Of a stretch of 44,393 nt of DNA, positions 1-44,393 are shown one piece after another. The notes under the pieces were generated by a model. The model worked only from the letters and a program-made list of their open reading frames with translations, ran no database searches and was not told the DNA's origin. Location of the stretch: the NCBI GenBank assembly GCA_003427395.1, contig BFEA01000034.1, positions 4,399,980-4,444,372 of the forward strand, written 5' to 3'. Each line of letters starts with the position of its first letter. Within the stretch, counting starts at the first letter, position 1. This stretch comes from Chara braunii (lineage: Eukaryota > Streptophyta > Charophyceae > Charales > Characeae). The position numbers and the translations under genes were made by a program.

Positions 1-1481
1 ATACAGACTGCAATAACCCTACCATACACACAGAGTGTTACCCGAACTACAGATTACTAAAAGCTTGCGGGCCAACGCGCGGCCCCAAAAAAAAAATATG
101 GCTGCCCGTTTCTTATTTTACGCGAGCAGGGGGCCGGGTCTACTACCGCCCCTCACAACTTTTTTTTTTTTTTTTCGACCCCCATTTTCGGAGGTGCGCC
201 GCATGCAGTGCGCGCGCGCCGTGCGGGATGCGCCGTGCGGCGCACGTGCGCAGTGCAGCGCATCGCGATGCGCCGCATGTATGGGTAGTATACATGGGTT
301 TGAAAGGGCGGTGAGGGGTATACATGGGTTTTAAAGGGGGTTGAAAGGGGTTTTGACTTCCAAGGGGCATATTTCGGTTTGAGTTTTTGTTTTTATTTTT
401 TATTTCCGAGTTTATAAGGAATTCTGTAGTGGCCCTCAGCCAAAAGATGGTCGCATTGCAATTCTGGACAACATAATTTTTTTACAGAATTTTTTGATTT
501 TTTTTCCCCAGAATTTTGGGCCCCACCGAAGTTGCCACCAATTTACTGGAATATAAAGCCTGGGAGTTGTATTCATATACAAAGCCCGGTCGTTGTTTTC
601 GGGTGAAGACGGTAGGACAGGAAGCGTCATTCAGATATTTGCAGTCCAATACATTACCTGCATGTTACCCTTTGATTTGGTTGATGAAAACTACAGGAGT
701 GGAGCAATGACTTCTTTTTGCATCCAAAAAGCAAATGTGTTTGACTCATCTACGTGGGAGTGTTCCACAAAAAAGAAAGGTGTTACCAGATAAGATGATG
801 GTAGTTGACGCCGGGTCATTTGTTGGGACTTGGAAACATGAGCCAGAAGGAAGAAGGAAAATTGGTGGTTGAAACACGGCTGAAAACTCTGTTGATTTTT
901 TTGAAATTTTGAAACGTGAACTGCGAAGGGAAATTGGAGATGTGGGGAACAGTGAGATGAATTCAGAACTGAGCTCGGTCTGGGGCTTAAGGGATGTAGG
1001 GTCGTTCAGGATTGGGTGTGAGTACTTTCTAAACTGGCCCGTGAAAATATGGCGTTACACGACCCCAGCCTTGCAGAAAATCGCAAGTTGCCAACACCGA
1101 AATTTTCTGGGCCTGGGGCCATCGGACGACAATGGCTGGCGGCGTCAGCCAAAAAAGAGGAAAAGTGTGCGCCGCTGGTGTACTGGTGGTTTAAACTTCC
1201 AGTGCCAGCCCGTGAAGCAAATTTTTTGAGTTCCAACTAGTCGGACTAGCCTTCTGCTGGCCAGTACATACCTCCATGTATGCTACAGATGCTTTAAGTT
1301 TACTCTTTTCCGACTTGTCACTTCGTGAAACGCTTTTGCTGTATTCCGTCATCCTGGACCCTTGCCCTCTGTTCGCCCAGTCTCCTAGATGAAACAGAAT
1401 TTGGTTCCTGCGAGTAACATGCAGTGTGGAGTTTGTTAACCTTTTGTGATGTATCTGCCGCTGCTTGTTTCTGAATCCCAG
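1..1481. other. Upstream or intronic sequence without a recognised exon
   Basis: No coding exon of the helicase could be recognised here. The first 430 bases hold homopolymer runs of A and T, a CG-rich stretch (about 195-275) made of TGCGCA/GTGCGC words, and two near copies of a GTATACATGGGTTT motif (about 288-340). A similar TGCGCA-rich stretch occurs at 40303-40385. Bases 1063-1180 contain an AAATTTTCTGGGCCTGGGGC stretch resembling the direct repeats at 41066 and 42127. The sequence from 1241 to 1481 looks like the 3' end of an intron, with a pyrimidine-rich run before the acceptor at 1480-1481. Earlier N-terminal exons of the gene are poorly conserved in this family and could be missed. 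Confidence 0.5.

Positions 1482-44393
<42,912 letters not shown>

Overview
The window is nuclear DNA from a eukaryote, most likely a streptophyte with a very repeat-rich genome. A charophycean green alga such as Chara is my best guess, but this is inference. The evidence is one spliced gene whose protein matches plant-type RECQ4A/BLM helicases, introns filled with chromodomain Ty3/gypsy elements, and primer-binding sites complementary to initiator-Met tRNA. There are no bacterial operons or RNA genes. One 62-base N gap (23809-23870) and a single N (about 15325) show this is a draft assembly.

The host gene runs left to right on the + strand. Seven exons can be assigned: 1482-1688, 2385-2515, 13869-14418, 17977-18108, 19471-19557, 39597-39724 and 43546-43666. 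All junctions are GT-AG, all phases match, and together they give 452 uninterrupted codons. They run from an N-terminal acidic motif through a coiled segment and a proline-rich linker into helicase motifs 0, I, Ia, Ib, II (DEAH) and the aromatic-rich loop. The gene starts before, or in unrecognised sequence at, the left edge and continues past the right edge.

The introns hold nearly everything else. Intron 1 (0.7 kb) carries a tandem array of copies of the next exon's splice-acceptor region. Intron 2 (11.4 kb) holds two fragments of LTR family D joined head to head: a minus-strand pol remnant and a plus-strand gag remnant, each ending in an outward 3' LTR. It also has a candidate poison exon. 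Intron 3 (3.6 kb) holds an LTR of family C flanked by a 415-bp direct duplication and a 10-bp minisatellite. Intron 4 (1.4 kb) is plain. Intron 5 (20 kb) is a nest. Gypsy element B (19708-37653) has its integrase split by a 12.5-kb insertion (23266-35774) flanked by TGTCG duplications. That insertion carries purine-rich satellite DNA, which is itself interrupted by gypsy element A (25715-34489). A solo LTR of family A lies just before exon 6. Intron 6 (3.8 kb) has microsatellites, a direct-repeat pair, a perfect hairpin and a second family-C LTR ending about 27 bp before exon 7. Intron 7 begins with a run of 74 G.

All the retroelement genes are broken by stops and frameshifts, whereas every helicase exon is intact. 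Selection is evidently keeping the helicase readable while its introns collect repeats. The most unusual signals are the decoy acceptor array, the unidentified 12.5-kb purine-rich insertion, a self-complementary GCCATAGC hairpin shared in sense orientation by several LTR families, and LTR ends that lie where splice branch points are expected.
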